Origin: Oceanospirillaceae bacterium
GTDB taxonomy: Bacteria; Pseudomonadota; Gammaproteobacteria; Pseudomonadales; Balneatricaceae
Reading direction: 5' to 3'
Length of the DNA: 6,348 bases
NCBI GenBank assembly: GCA_023954795.1
Contig: JAGSHA010000198.1
Span: 1 to 6,348 of the forward strand
A program made the position numbers and the translations under genes. This document shows positions 1 to 5,799 of the stretch, piece by piece. The notes beneath the pieces are model-generated. The model made no database searches and had not been told where the DNA came from. It worked only from the letters and a program-made list of their open reading frames with translations. Every line of letters begins with the position of its first letter. The first letter of the stretch is position 1.

Positions 1-294
1 CGTTTACTTATCGCAAGTCATATTGTTCCTTGGAGCAAGGATAAGAAGAATCGCTTGAACCCAAGTAATGGTTTGGCGCTCTCGATGCTCCATGACAAGG
101 CATTCGACATAGGCTTGATTACAATTGATGAGGACAGAGCGGTTCAGGTGTCACAACAAGAATGGAATGAAGATGATCTGTATCTGAAAACGGCACTGCT
201 TAGCTTTCATGGGCAGAAAATTCAGATACCGGATAAATTTGTTCCGAATGCTCAGTTCCTAGAGTATCACCGTGAGAATATCTATATTGGTTAG
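1..294 (+). CDS. HNH endonuclease, C-terminal part (5' end outside window)
   Basis: Frame 1 is open from the first base to the TAG at 292-294, giving 97 residues; the start lies upstream of the window. The visible part matches the HNH nuclease fold of the HNH_2 type often found at the C-terminus of restriction-like or uncharacterised proteins. It begins with an ASHIVPW segment (first His at visible residue 7), then NPSNGL (Asn 23), then LHDKAFDIGL (His 31), the usual H-N-H metal and catalytic set. The tail ending in FLEYHRENIYIG is also typical, so the 3' end looks intact. These domains cut DNA using a divalent metal; the target and N-terminal domain are unknown here. A TTG at 55 could be read as a start but would remove the first catalytic His, so it is not used. 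GC is about 42% by hand count, lower than the neighbours, which suggests transfer. Its stop is 5 bp from the convergent ilvY stop. Confidence 0.8.
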   Translation, partial: RLLIASHIVPWSKDKKNRLNPSNGLALSMLHDKAFDIGLITIDEDRAVQVSQQEWNEDDLYLKTALLSFHGQKIQIPDKFVPNAQFLEYHRENIYIG

Positions 295-299
295 ATGCT

Positions 300-1184
300 T
301 TATCCCTTCAACAGCTCCCAAAAAGCCCGTATCAGAGGGCTTTTAAGTTTCTTCTCTAACGCAAATAATCCCACATCGTAAGCTTCCAGCTCAGGTTGCA
401 CGTCTAATACCTGTACCCGATCAGCCAAGGGGCTGTTGTCCAATACGATACGGGGCACAACACCTACGCCAAACCCCAGGCTGACCATCGAGACAATCGC
501 TTCGTTACCGGCGACTTGTGCGTAGATCGTTGGTTTCTGATTCATCTGCTCAAACCATTCATCGACCCGCTGACGTCCGATGCCGCTTTCCGGCAGAATC
601 ATTGGGATCTGCGCCCAATGTTCGTCGCGGATCGGCGTTTGTAATAAAGCCTCCAGAGGGCCTTGTTCGGCGGGGGCAATAAAGAGCAGTGGTGAGATCG
701 CGATGGGTTTAAACGCGACACCGGTCGGCAAAGGGGCAGGGCGCGCGGCGATGGTGATATCTTCTGTTCCGGAGAGGATATGCCCAATGGCGTGTTCCGG
801 ATCACCGGTGTGCAGTTTGATCTCGACGCCGGGATGATTGAGGCGGAATTGACTGAGGATGTCATATAGAAAGCTGTAACTGGCGGTGACGGAACAATAT
901 ACGCTGATCTCGCCGTGTAACTCTTCGGCTTCTTCCATCAAGGAGTCGCGAATTACATCCCACTGCAATAAGGCTTCACGGGCATACTCACGGAACAGTT
1001 CACCTTCGTGAGTCAGAATGACCGTACGATTGTTGCGCTCAAACAGTGCCACACCGACTTCGTCTTCCAGCTGTTTAATGCTGCGGGAGAGTGCTGAAGG
1101 GCTGATGTGGTTGAGTTCGCTGGCACGACCAAAGTGCAGGGTGTCAGTGAGGCTGAGAAAGAGTTTGAGTAATCGGGTATCCAT
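300..1184 (-). CDS. ilvY: LysR-family transcriptional activator IlvY
   Basis: This 294-residue protein is close to the length of E. coli IlvY (297 aa), which activates ilvC (acetohydroxy acid isomeroreductase, valine/isoleucine synthesis) when acetolactate or acetohydroxybutyrate is bound. Residues 1-60 form the winged helix-turn-helix (HFGRASELNHISPSALSR, then LFERNNRTVILT). The effector domain carries family-specific stretches: YCSVTASYSFL at about 96-106, HPGVEIKLHTGD, and EAIVSMVSLGFGVGVVP; all have close counterparts in IlvY rather than in a generic LysR protein. The start at 1184 gives MDTRLLKLFL, aligning with the E. coli start MDLRDLKTFL. In-frame ATGs at 1202 and 1217 would add 6 or 11 residues not seen in the family, and no candidate has a strong Shine-Dalgarno. 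The gene reads away from a heme globin, not from ilvC as in enterics and vibrios. A LysR box just upstream suggests autoregulation (inference). Confidence 0.9.
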   Translation of the reverse strand: MDTRLLKLFLSLTDTLHFGRASELNHISPSALSRSIKQLEDEVGVALFERNNRTVILTHEGELFREYAREALLQWDVIRDSLMEEAEELHGEISVYCSVTASYSFLYDILSQFRLNHPGVEIKLHTGDPEHAIGHILSGTEDITIAARPAPLPTGVAFKPIAISPLLFIAPAEQGPLEALLQTPIRDEHWAQIPMILPESGIGRQRVDEWFEQMNQKPTIYAQVAGNEAIVSMVSLGFGVGVVPRIVLDNSPLADRVQVLDVQPELEAYDVGLFALEKKLKSPLIRAFWELLKG

Positions 1185-1215
1185 AGCTGGAAAGTATTGC
1201 ATAAACCGGCATGTC

Positions 1216-1234
1216 ATTGCTCATTTAGATCAAT
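1216..1234 (-). promoter_or_regulatory. Candidate LysR-type (IlvY) operator, ATTG-N11-CAAT
   Basis: ATTG at 1216-1219 and CAAT at 1231-1234 form a perfect 4-bp dyad separated by exactly 11 bp, the T-N11-A layout of LysR-family binding boxes. It lies 32-50 bp upstream of the preferred ilvY start. A further GCAAT at 1239-1243 forms a second, wider dyad with ATTGC at 1216-1220. IlvY is known to repress its own gene by binding such sites between divergent genes. If ilvY began at the 1217 ATG the box would overlap the start codon, which weakly favours the 1184 start. Assignment to IlvY is inference from position and form. Confidence 0.45.
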
Positions 1235-1357
1235 ATTTGCAATTTGTACTCAGGAATTATCAACGAGCGATCCCGCCAGACCTTGAGTAATACGCTGTAA
1301 TCTGGATCTCCTGAGGACTGACCTGTAAGTTGTGATTGGGATGCTTTAAACTGCGCC

Positions 1358-1369
1358 GCATTAGAATGC
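1358..1369. promoter_or_regulatory. Palindrome GCATT-AG-AATGC ahead of the globin gene
   Basis: GCATT (1358-1362) and AATGC (1365-1369) are a perfect 5-bp inverted repeat around AG. It overlaps TTAGAAT, which could act as a -10 element, and sits just before the AGGGA ribosome binding site (1376-1380). A repressor site over the promoter is possible; so is chance. It resembles the core of NO-responsive NsrR boxes but is one base shorter and lacks the outer arms, so I do not name a regulator. Confidence 0.25.
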
Positions 1370-1387
1370 AGCGATAGGGAATACCCG

Positions 1388-1957
1388 ATGAGTGAGATCG
1401 ATTTTGCCGCCCTCGCGGTACACGGAAAAAGCTATGCAGGCTTCACGGCTGAAGATGAAGCGCTCCTGTTGGCTGAAGGTGCTAAGCTGCTGCCGTACAT
1501 GGCACAAGTGACCGATGGTTTCTACGCTGATCTACAGCGTATTCCAGAGGCGACAGTGTTTCTTGAAGGCCGCCTGGAAAGTCTGAAGAAAACACATCAG
1601 GCGTGGTTGGAAGGCATTTTTACCGGTCCTTATGACGAGCAATTTGCTGCGCTAATGCATCACGTGGGTGAAGTACACGTGCGGGTTAAACTGCCAGTAG
1701 AATTCATGTCCAGTGGCATTGTGTTGATTAACAATCATATGAGCCCGGTTCTGGCGGAAGTCTATGCGGACGATGTGCCAACAATGGGACGGATGATGCG
1801 TGCGGTCAATGCGGTGACCGGGTTTGCGCTTATCATCATGCAAGAGTCTTATCAGACCTCTTTGCTGGCTGAAGAGCTGGAGCGTTTTCTGGCCATTACC
1901 GGCATGAGCCGTCGATTGTTTGATAATCTGGCGAACGCCTATCGTGATACTGACTGA
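1388..1957 (+). CDS. Stand-alone heme sensor globin (protoglobin / globin-coupled sensor domain)
   Basis: The 189 residues form one sensor-globin domain with no attached kinase, cyclase or chemotaxis module, so it belongs with single-domain sensor globins or protoglobins. The family binds heme and then O2, NO or CO in the cytoplasm. Residues match HemAT of Bacillus subtilis: GFYADL places Tyr46 at the B10 position (HemAT Tyr70), LKKTHQAW places Thr69 at the HemAT Thr95 position, and EVHVRVKLP places His97 as the proximal heme ligand (HemAT His123). Spacing between Tyr and His is 51 here and 53 in HemAT. Tyr plus Thr in the distal pocket favours O2 binding (inference). The start has a good AGGGA site 7 bp upstream at 1376-1380. 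It is divergent from ilvY and followed 63 bp later by a same-strand amidotransferase gene. With no output domain, it would need a partner protein, or may act as an O2/NO carrier or scavenger. Confidence 0.85.
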   Translation: MSEIDFAALAVHGKSYAGFTAEDEALLLAEGAKLLPYMAQVTDGFYADLQRIPEATVFLEGRLESLKKTHQAWLEGIFTGPYDEQFAALMHHVGEVHVRVKLPVEFMSSGIVLINNHMSPVLAEVYADDVPTMGRMMRAVNAVTGFALIIMQESYQTSLLAEELERFLAITGMSRRLFDNLANAYRDTD

Positions 1958-2020
1958 CCCGGCACTGCCATTCTGCGGAGCCTTTGTATAACATAATGAC
2001 AAAGAACCAAGGGAGCGATC

Positions 2021-2758
2021 ATGGATAAGTCACGCCAAAGCCTGAAAGTTCTGCTGTTGCAGATTCGTGAAGGTGGAAAGGTTAGGGAAGAAGAACACGC
2101 CAGTTTTGCCGCGTATAGTGGTTTGGCACCGCAGCAGATTGAAGTACTGAATGTCTTTGACACCCCTGAGTTTCCAGAGACCGTGGCAGATGACTATGAT
2201 GCGCTTTTTGTGGGCGGTGCCAGTGAAGCCAATGTATTGAAGCCGGACGCGTTTCCGTTTGTTGATAACTGCCAAGCCCTGTTGAGCCATTGCGCTGAAT
2301 CGGGCAAGCCGGTGTTCGCGTCCTGCTTTGGTTTTCAGTTGGTGGTCCTGGCGTTGGGCGGTGAAATCCTGCATAAGGATGATGACTTTGAAATGGGTAC
2401 GTTGCCTATCTTGCTGACGGATCGCTCGTTGGATGATCCTCTGTTCAGGGATGTGCCGAATGGTTTTCCGGCGGTTTCCGTTCATCGTCAGTATGCTGCT
2501 GATTTGCCGGACAGCTGCGAAGTGATCGCTTATACCAGTCAGTGCATCCATGTGCTGCGGGTAAAAGACAAACCTTTTTGGGCGTTCCAGTTCCACCCTG
2601 AGGTGGATAAACGGACGCTGGTTGAACGTTTGACACATTACAAAGCCCACTATACCGATGGTGACGGACATCTGGATCGAGTTCTGAACTCTGCAGTTGA
2701 GACTCCGGACTCCAATCAGTTGGTGAAAAAATTTGTTGAGCGCGTGCTGCTCGGCTGA
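2021..2758 (+). CDS. Class I glutamine amidotransferase-like protein
   Basis: This 245-residue protein is a single class I (triad) glutamine amidotransferase domain, the GMP-synthase-like type without a synthetase partner. After an N-terminal beta strand (KVLLLQIRE) and the YDALFVGG segment at 59-66 comes the nucleophile elbow ASCFGFQLVVLALGG with Cys102, and the FQFHPE motif gives His192 and Glu194; the catalytic triad is complete. Such domains release ammonia from glutamine, or in some relatives hydrolyse gamma-glutamyl bonds; the acceptor here is unknown. The residue before Cys is Ser where many family members have Ile or Val, a minor variation. AGGGAG at 2010-2015 is a strong ribosome binding site for the ATG at 2021. 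The gene lies between the globin (63-bp gap) and pssA (72-bp gap), all co-directional, so a shared transcript is possible. No gene in the window is an obvious synthetase subunit. Confidence 0.82.
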   Translation: MDKSRQSLKVLLLQIREGGKVREEEHASFAAYSGLAPQQIEVLNVFDTPEFPETVADDYDALFVGGASEANVLKPDAFPFVDNCQALLSHCAESGKPVFASCFGFQLVVLALGGEILHKDDDFEMGTLPILLTDRSLDDPLFRDVPNGFPAVSVHRQYAADLPDSCEVIAYTSQCIHVLRVKDKPFWAFQFHPEVDKRTLVERLTHYKAHYTDGDGHLDRVLNSAVETPDSNQLVKKFVERVLLG

Positions 2759-2830
2759 GACTAATTTGAGATAACGGGGGCGAGCACAGTAGAATGGTCG
2801 CTCTTTGTGTATACAGGAACTGAAAACAGA

Positions 2831-3589
2831 ATGACTGAGCAACCGGAAAAGCCAACGTCCGAACAAGACGCGGAATCTCCAAAGCCACGTAGCCGTGGTA
2901 TTTATCTGCTACCTAACCTGTTTACCACAGGTGCACTGTTTTCCGGCTTCTATGCGGTTATCGCCAGCATGAACGGTCAGTTCGAAAGCGCAGCGATTGC
3001 GATTTTTGTTGCGATGGTGCTGGATGGTCTGGACGGTCGTGTGGCCCGTATGACCAATACTTCCAGTGCGTTTGGCGCTGAGTACGATTCCCTCTCCGAC
3101 ATGGTCTCCTTTGGTGTGGCCCCGTCGTTGGTCGCCTTTAACTGGGTGTTGGCGGATATAGGTAAGCTGGGTTGGTTTGCTGCCTTTATCTATGTGGCTG
3201 GCGCGGCGTTACGTCTGGCGCGCTTTAATACCCAGATTGGTTCCGTTGATAAACGCTACTTTATTGGTTTGCCGAGTCCGGCTGCGGCTGCGGCTGTTGC
3301 CGGGCTGGTATGGGCCGCGGTTGAATATGGTGTAGATGGCAGCCCTTATGCGTATGCCATTGCTTTCTACGTAGCTGCGGTTGGCTTGCTGATGGTCAGT
3401 AATGTGTTGTACTACAGCTTCAAGGATGTGGATTTTAAGGGCAAAGTGCCTTTTATCATTCTGGCTGCGATCGTGCTGGGGCTTGGCATTATCTCGATCA
3501 GCCCACCCACGTTCCTTTGGTTACTGCTGCTGGCGTATACGTTATCTGGCCCCGTCTTATGGGTGGTGCGAAAGCGTAAAAAAGCCTGA
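2831..3589 (+). CDS. pssA: CDP-diacylglycerol--serine O-phosphatidyltransferase (phosphatidylserine synthase)
   Basis: This inner-membrane enzyme joins CDP-diacylglycerol and L-serine to give phosphatidylserine and CMP, the first committed step to phosphatidylethanolamine. The CDP-alcohol phosphatidyltransferase signature D-x2-DG-x2-AR-x8-G-x3-D-x3-D is perfect: Asp65, Asp68, Gly69, Ala72, Arg73, Gly82, Asp86 and Asp90. It is preceded by RGIYLLPNLFTTGALFSG and followed by several hydrophobic membrane segments and a basic tail (RKRKKA), as in the Pseudomonas-type enzyme; it is unrelated to the phospholipase-D-type PssA of E. coli. At 252 residues it is slightly short, lacking part of the long N-terminal extension and a loop seen in Pseudomonas. 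The ATG at 2831 is chosen because AGGAA at 2815-2819 lies 11 bp upstream; a GTG at 2807 would add eight residues and put this site inside the gene. A strong terminator follows directly. Confidence 0.93.
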   Translation: MTEQPEKPTSEQDAESPKPRSRGIYLLPNLFTTGALFSGFYAVIASMNGQFESAAIAIFVAMVLDGLDGRVARMTNTSSAFGAEYDSLSDMVSFGVAPSLVAFNWVLADIGKLGWFAAFIYVAGAALRLARFNTQIGSVDKRYFIGLPSPAAAAAVAGLVWAAVEYGVDGSPYAYAIAFYVAAVGLLMVSNVLYYSFKDVDFKGKVPFIILAAIVLGLGIISISPPTFLWLLLLAYTLSGPVLWVVRKRKKA

Positions 3590-3601
3590 TTCAGGTGTTA
3601 G

Positions 3602-3631
3602 AAAAAAACCGGCCATTGAGCCGGTTTTTTT
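3602..3631 (+). terminator. Rho-independent terminator after pssA
   Basis: AAAAAAACCGGC (3602-3613) and GCCGGTTTTTTT (3620-3631) form a perfect 12-bp stem with a 6-nt loop and a run of seven T. It begins 12 bp after the pssA stop codon. The A run on the left arm means it could also stop transcription from the right. It separates the globin/amidotransferase/pssA block from the cytochrome gene. Confidence 0.93.
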
Positions 3632-3665
3632 GTGCCTGAGAGAAAGGGAAGTTTTGTCTTTAAAA

Positions 3666-3679
3666 TAGACATTAGTCTA
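3666..3679. promoter_or_regulatory. Palindrome TAGAC-ATTA-GTCTA upstream of the di-heme cytochrome gene
   Basis: TAGAC at 3666-3670 and GTCTA at 3675-3679 form a perfect 5-bp dyad with a 4-bp spacer, about 105 bp before the cytochrome start. The form, TAGAC-N4-GTCTA, resembles operators of TetR-family repressors such as NemR (TAGACC-N4-GGTCTA). I found no convincing -35/-10 pair in 3632-3782, so how it relates to the promoter is unknown. No regulator gene for it is in the window. Confidence 0.3.
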
Positions 3680-3782
3680 CTTTTTGAGTTTTCTTCCTGT
3701 GTTGCGGTTTCGCTTGTCTACACTGCATTGCTTGATCTCTCGAATCACTTCACTAAGAGCATATATGCAAGGATAGCGTACT

Positions 3783-5636
3783 ATGAAAACTCTACCTCTT
3801 ACTGTGACTGCAATAGGCGTATCTTCGCTGCTGATCGGTTGCAGCACCTTCTGGCCAAATGATGATCTTCACAGTGATACACAAGATGTTGCTGTTGTAC
3901 CCGCCGTGGGACAAGTACCCCAGCGAGTAGAGCTGGACCAGGCGTGGGATGATAAGACCCGTATGCAATTCTGGTACACCAGTCAGGGAGCGCGCATTCT
4001 CCCATACACTTGGTTTACGTGGCTGGAACAAGCCGATAACGAGCAATTGTTCCGCAATGCTGAGCATATGGAATCTCTGCGTTATCTACCAATGAACGCA
4101 TCGCCTGAAAACCCTGCGGGTTTGCCGATTGGGTTTGCCTTGGCAAGCGATAACAAAAGTGGGGAAGCCTGGATGGGTATGACTTGTGCGGCTTGTCATA
4201 CCAATCAGGTCGATTACAACGGCACTAAAATGCTGATCGAAGGTGCTCCGACTTTGGGTAATTTTGTGCTGTTCTACAGCAAGCTAGTGAGTGCCTTGAA
4301 TGCAACGCAAATGGATGACCAGAAGTTCGATCGCTTCGCTCGCAAGGTGTTGGATGCTGAATACTCTGAGTCCGCTGCCGTGCAGTTGCGTTCACGCTTG
4401 CAAGAAGTGGCGATGAAAGCAGCCGAGCGTCAGGTGGTGAATAACCTGCCAGCGGATTATCCGAAAGACTTTACCAGCTATGCCCGATTGGATGCGTTTG
4501 GCAATATTCAGAACGCGGGTAGTGCATTTGCCTTGCATGATCTGAATAACGGAAATGCTCCTACCGCACCGGTATCCTACCCATTCTTGTGGGGCACGCA
4601 TCAATCCGATGTAGTGCAGTGGAACGGTTCCGCACCTAATACACCGGTGGTTGGCCCTCTGGTGCGTAATATTGGTGAGGTGGTGGGAGTATTTGGTGGT
4701 CTGGAGATTGAAAAGGCGCCGTTTTGGCAACGCCTCTGGGGTAAGCAGACACGGTATTCGTCGACTGTCGATATGATTGCATTGGGGCATCTGGAATCGT
4801 GGGTGAAAGAGTTACGCTCGCCTGCCTGGCCGACACAATACCTACCAGCAGTGGATACCAGTAAAGCAGCTCAGGGTGCTGTGCTGTATCAGAGCGAATG
4901 TGCGGGATGTCATCAGGTGATTCCACGTGCGAAGGAGGGTGATAAGTACAAAGCGGTGATGAATTCCGTCGCAATGCTGGGGACAGATCCGGCAACCGCA
5001 TGGAATGCTGATTACCATATGGCGAAATCACTGATTCTGGAAGGTGAAAAAAATAAGATTTTGGTGGGTGATCGATTTGAAGCCACCACCGCGGCAATTT
5101 CAATTCCGGTTAACGGTGTGGTGGGTGTTGTACTGAAGGATCCACTGACTGCGCTGAAAGCGGGGATGATTCCGATGAGGAACGGCGACAAGTCGGACCA
5201 GAAAAATTCAGAGTCACTTGAATCGCTGGCACAGGAACATGTTGAAGCACGCCAGAAAATTCAGAATGCTAAGAAGCTGAATAGTGGTAATAGCCTGTTG
5301 AAGAGCAATGCGCGCGATCTCAGCAAGCTGCAGTACAAAGCGCGCCCGTTGAACGGTATCTGGGCAACTGCGCCGTATTTACATAACGGATCGGTTGCGA
5401 ATTTGTGGGAGCTGTTGCAGAAACCGGAAGCGCGCAGCAAGTCTTTCTGGGTGGGAAGCCGTGAATTTGATCCGATCAACGTAGGTTTTGTGGTCGACAC
5501 AGGGATGACCGAGTTCCGAGTGCTGAAAGACAGTGGAGAGATCATGCCGGGTAACTCCAATTTGGGACATGATTTTGGTACCCAGCTGAATGATGAGCAG
5601 AAGTGGACGCTGGTGGAGTATATGAAAACTTTGTAG
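3783..5636 (+). CDS. Di-heme c-type cytochrome lipoprotein, RoxA/MauG-like (di-heme cytochrome c peroxidase superfamily)
   Basis: The 617-residue protein starts with a lipoprotein signal: a short hydrophobic stretch and the lipobox LIGC, with Cys20 as lipid-attachment site and Ser at +2, which predicts the outer membrane facing the periplasm or surface. Two CxxCH heme sites follow: Cys135-Ala-Ala-Cys-His139 within GMTCAACHTNQ, and Cys373-Ala-Gly-Cys-His377. The C-terminal block YKARPLNGIWATAPYLHNGS (His534) is a hallmark of the di-heme peroxidase/MauG/RoxA group, and HDFGTQLNDEQKW near the end offers His596 as a possible distal heme ligand. Length and arrangement fit the RoxA-like cytochrome family, whose founder is the rubber dioxygenase RoxA (678 aa), better than ordinary CcpA peroxidases (about 330 aa). 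A polar, Lys/Glu/Gln-rich segment lies at about 466-510. The start has AAGGA at 3769-3773, 9 bp upstream. Monocistronic between two terminators. Substrate unknown: rubber cleavage should not be assumed, as many relatives are uncharacterised. Confidence 0.82.
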   Translation: MKTLPLTVTAIGVSSLLIGCSTFWPNDDLHSDTQDVAVVPAVGQVPQRVELDQAWDDKTRMQFWYTSQGARILPYTWFTWLEQADNEQLFRNAEHMESLRYLPMNASPENPAGLPIGFALASDNKSGEAWMGMTCAACHTNQVDYNGTKMLIEGAPTLGNFVLFYSKLVSALNATQMDDQKFDRFARKVLDAEYSESAAVQLRSRLQEVAMKAAERQVVNNLPADYPKDFTSYARLDAFGNIQNAGSAFALHDLNNGNAPTAPVSYPFLWGTHQSDVVQWNGSAPNTPVVGPLVRNIGEVVGVFGGLEIEKAPFWQRLWGKQTRYSSTVDMIALGHLESWVKELRSPAWPTQYLPAVDTSKAAQGAVLYQSECAGCHQVIPRAKEGDKYKAVMNSVAMLGTDPATAWNADYHMAKSLILEGEKNKILVGDRFEATTAAISIPVNGVVGVVLKDPLTALKAGMIPMRNGDKSDQKNSESLESLAQEHVEARQKIQNAKKLNSGNSLLKSNARDLSKLQYKARPLNGIWATAPYLHNGSVANLWELLQKPEARSKSFWVGSREFDPINVGFVVDTGMTEFRVLKDSGEIMPGNSNLGHDFGTQLNDEQKWTLVEYMKTL

Positions 5637-5664
5637 CGCTAAACTCAATGTAGTCGTATCTGAA

Positions 5665-5696
5665 CCGCTGTCCCTAATAAGGGCGGCGGGTTTTTT
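5665..5696 (+). terminator. Rho-independent terminator after the di-heme cytochrome gene
   Basis: CCGCTGTCCCT (5665-5675) pairs with AGGGCGGCGG (5680-5689) through CCGC/GCGG, a T-G wobble and CCCT/AGGG with one bulged base. The loop is about four bases and six T follow at 5691-5696. It begins 28 bp after the cytochrome stop, so msrP probably has its own promoter. Confidence 0.82.
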
Positions 5697-5799
5697 GTCT
5701 GTCATGGGAAGTGTATTTAAATCCTTTTCAGGCTATTTTCAGCTTGGCAGGGTAATCTGCAAGCATTCTCCTGTTATCCCAACGACAACGGATGCCGAT

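Noticed and set aside
1220..1233. FNR/Dnr-like site, CTCAT-TTAG-ATCAA
   Set aside because: It matches TTGAT-N4-ATCAA at 8 of 10 positions, but the first half is poor and the same bases are better explained by the perfect LysR dyad ATTG-N11-CAAT.
1982..2004. Inverted repeat CTTTGT-N11-ACAAAG between globin and amidotransferase
   Set aside because: The stem is short and AT-rich, the loop is 11 nt and no T run follows, so it is not a terminator; no supported operator identity.
2808..2815. TGTATACA 8-bp palindrome before pssA
   Set aside because: It does not extend beyond 8 bp and lies next to the ribosome binding site; it is likely chance.
2030..2866. Long open frame (278 aa) on the minus strand across the amidotransferase gene
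   Set aside because: It lies opposite a clear enzyme with a full catalytic triad, shows no family motifs and has the composition of an antisense shadow.
3632..3862. Short plus-strand open frame (76 aa) running from the pssA terminator into the cytochrome gene
   Set aside because: It starts right at the terminator, has no ribosome binding site, and overlaps the cytochrome signal sequence in another frame.
4636..5103. Minus-strand open frame (155 aa) inside the cytochrome gene
   Set aside because: It is antisense to a well-supported di-heme cytochrome, Pro/Ser/His-rich and without recognisable motifs.
5745..5760. Sigma-54-like promoter before msrP (TGGCAG ... CTGC)
   Set aside because: The GG-to-GC spacing is one base too long and the -24 element has a mismatch; sigma-54 spacing is strict.
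5704..5799. N-terminal extension of msrP from an upstream in-frame ATG
   Set aside because: The family start MLIK and the Tat leader are explained by the ATG at 5800; 32 extra residues before a Tat signal would be atypical.
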